NCBI GenBank assembly: GCA_964642385.1
Contig: CAZXON010000019.1
Span: 1-7,714 of the forward strand
DNA from: JBDHUW01 sp964642385
GTDB taxonomy: Bacteria > Patescibacteriota > Gracilibacteria > Absconditabacterales > Absconditicoccaceae
Length of the DNA stretch: 7,714 bases
Reading direction: 5' to 3'
Position 1 is the first letter of the stretch, and each line of letters opens with the position of its first letter. Shown here one piece after another: positions 6,635 through 7,714 of the stretch. The notes beneath the pieces are model-generated. The model was not told the DNA's origin. It did not search any database and saw only the letters and a program-made list of their open reading frames with translations. The translations under genes and the position numbers were made by a program.

Positions 6635-7712
6635 CAAGCTGTATGTTGATTTCTTCTAAATTTCTTCTGAGATTTTTTATAAGTTCATCTCTAGTATTTA
6701 GAATACTCATATCCGTTGTATTTGCAAGCTCTTGCACGAGTTCATTTGCTTGTTTTTGAATATAGAATACTGTTGTTCTTATAGCTGTGTTTTTCGCAAT
6801 CGTTGCCTTAATAAGTGTTTTTTTCGCTTCAGAAGCCAGTTGTGTTGCATCAGCGAGAACCTCTTCTATCGTAATTGTTTCAGGAATCGGCTCTACTATG
6901 ACACCAGTGTTTTCTTCTGGATCAATTATTTCACCAGTGTTTTCTTCTGGATCAATTGTTTCATCTCACGTCAAAACATCTCCAGTATTATCTGCAGGCA
7001 ATAGTTGCCCACTAATACTTATAGGATCTTCTGTTGGCTCAAAAGGAGCTTTCGGTCAAAATGTTAGATATCCAAAGTATGCAGTTCCAATCAACGCAAT
7101 GACACCTAGTCACAAAATAACTCGTTTCGTGATATTGTTTGTGTTTTTTTTCTGTTTTTCTGCCAAAACACTTTCTGGCGTTATTGTTGCTGGAGCTATT
7201 GTTTCTGGAGTTGTTTGTGGTATTCCCTCTGTCGTCACTGGCTGTAAATTCGGATTGATATCTGGGACATCAGGATTCTTGTTTTCTATAGCTCCTACAA
7301 GGTCATCTAAATTAAAACTTGCTACTTGTTCTTCAACGCCCTCCAATGATTTTTCAATTTTTTCATCTGGCGCATTTTCTGTGGGTAATGTAGCATTTTG
7401 TTCATTCATCTCTGTAAAAAAAGAAGGATTAAAAGACTCTGTTGGTATTGTTTCAACTGGTTGTTCTGTTATTTGTTCTTGAGTATTATTTTCTTCCAGA
7501 TTTTCTACTGGCTCGGCTACAACTTCATATTGAGGGATTGTTTCTTCAATATTATTTTCTTGGAATCCACCCATCAATTTTTTTTCAATACTATCCTCAA
7601 TCGCTTTCAAATTTTCTTCTGAAAGATCGTTTACAGCCATATCTTCAATATCTTCGCTGGTTTCTGCCTCCTGTGGCGCTTCAACAGATAGTTCGTCCAA
7701 TTTTGAGTCCAT
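6612..7712 (-). CDS. Acidic single-pass membrane protein of unknown function
   Basis: A frame of 366 residues from ATG 7712, two bases from the window edge, so the true start may lie further upstream. The first 195 residues are very acidic and rich in Glu, Asn, Pro and Thr (for example EDIEDMAVNDLSEENLKAIE), have no Cys and look disordered. A basic patch KKNTNNITKR precedes one membrane helix (about 196-218, VILGLGVIALIGTAYFGYL), its first Gly being UGA. The positive-inside rule puts the long acidic part in the cytoplasm. Outside come two 10-residue IDPEENTG repeats (about 250-270) and a helical, coiled-coil-like tail (about 280-366; EEVLADATQLASEAKKTLIKA..). Three UGA codons are in frame. 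The family is unrecognised. Its 3' end overlaps the recombinase start in another frame. It may be a surface-anchoring or scaffold protein, but I can assign no function. Confidence 0.85.
6902..6961. repeat. Two-copy 30-bp tandem repeat inside the acidic membrane protein gene
   Basis: Positions 6902-6931 and 6932-6961 are adjacent 30-base copies differing at one base (attattt versus attgttt). On the minus strand each encodes ten residues around I-D-P-E-E-N-T-G. The unit is in frame, so copy-number change would lengthen or shorten the extracytoplasmic linker without breaking the frame. Confidence 0.9.
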
Positions 7713-7714
7713 TA

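Noticed and set aside
6787..7482. Plus-strand 231-residue open frame rich in Ser, Val and Gly
   Set aside because: It is the reverse of the Glu/Asn/Thr-rich minus-strand membrane protein gene; the low-complexity composition produces the long antisense frame. The minus frame overlaps the recombinase gene cleanly.
1..7714. CRISPR arrays, tRNA or rRNA genes, insertion sequences
   Set aside because: No regularly spaced repeats, cloverleaf with a GTTCGAATC-type T-loop, rRNA segments or transposase motifs were found on either strand.

Overview
The window reads coherently only if UGA is translated as glycine (genetic code 25), the code of Candidatus Gracilibacteria (BD1-5/GN02) and Candidatus Absconditabacteria (SR1). 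Under the standard code almost every gene breaks into fragments. With UGA read as Gly, full-length MurG, ComM/YifB, ComF, Xer recombinase, DUF1294 and lipoprotein genes appear. I count about 57 in-frame UGA codons. Where the family is known, they fall on conserved glycines: the ComM Walker A loop, the MurG GGGTGGH loop, ComF RGYNQ and the lipobox. The DNA is AT-rich, genes are tightly packed, and start codons lack strong Shine-Dalgarno sequences. All of this fits a reduced CPR/Patescibacteria genome. The sequence alone does not separate Gracilibacteria from Absconditabacteria.

Layout. Positions 1-998 (+) hold the 3' end of a small membrane protein, a second small two-helix membrane protein resembling it (both like type IV secretion pilin-type proteins), and a lipoprotein with a thioredoxin-like CXXC domain, followed by a rho-independent terminator. 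Positions 1066-1507 have no protein gene. They hold a strongly folded segment ending in a clear terminator (a candidate small RNA) and a second hairpin-rich stretch. Positions 1508-1777 (-) encode a DUF1294 membrane protein, divergent from murG (1888-3024, +), the lipid II glycosyltransferase. Converging on murG is comM/yifB (3061-4644, -), an AAA+ helicase of natural transformation. A 309-bp gap holding only a tentative 41-aa ORF separates comM from the divergent comF (4954-5724, +). comF meets a tyrosine recombinase gene (5726-6634, -) tail to tail, with one base between them. The recombinase start overlaps the 3' end of a long acidic single-pass membrane protein gene (6612-7712, -), whose start lies at the window edge.

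Functional themes: cell-wall synthesis (MurG), uptake and recombination of transforming DNA (ComM, ComF, perhaps the pilin-like proteins), extracytoplasmic thiol chemistry (lipoprotein), and chromosome resolution or site-specific recombination (Xer protein). I see no complete mobile element, CRISPR array, tRNA or rRNA. The least explained elements are the folded intergenic RNA region (about 1078-1350) and the acidic membrane protein translationally overlapping the recombinase.
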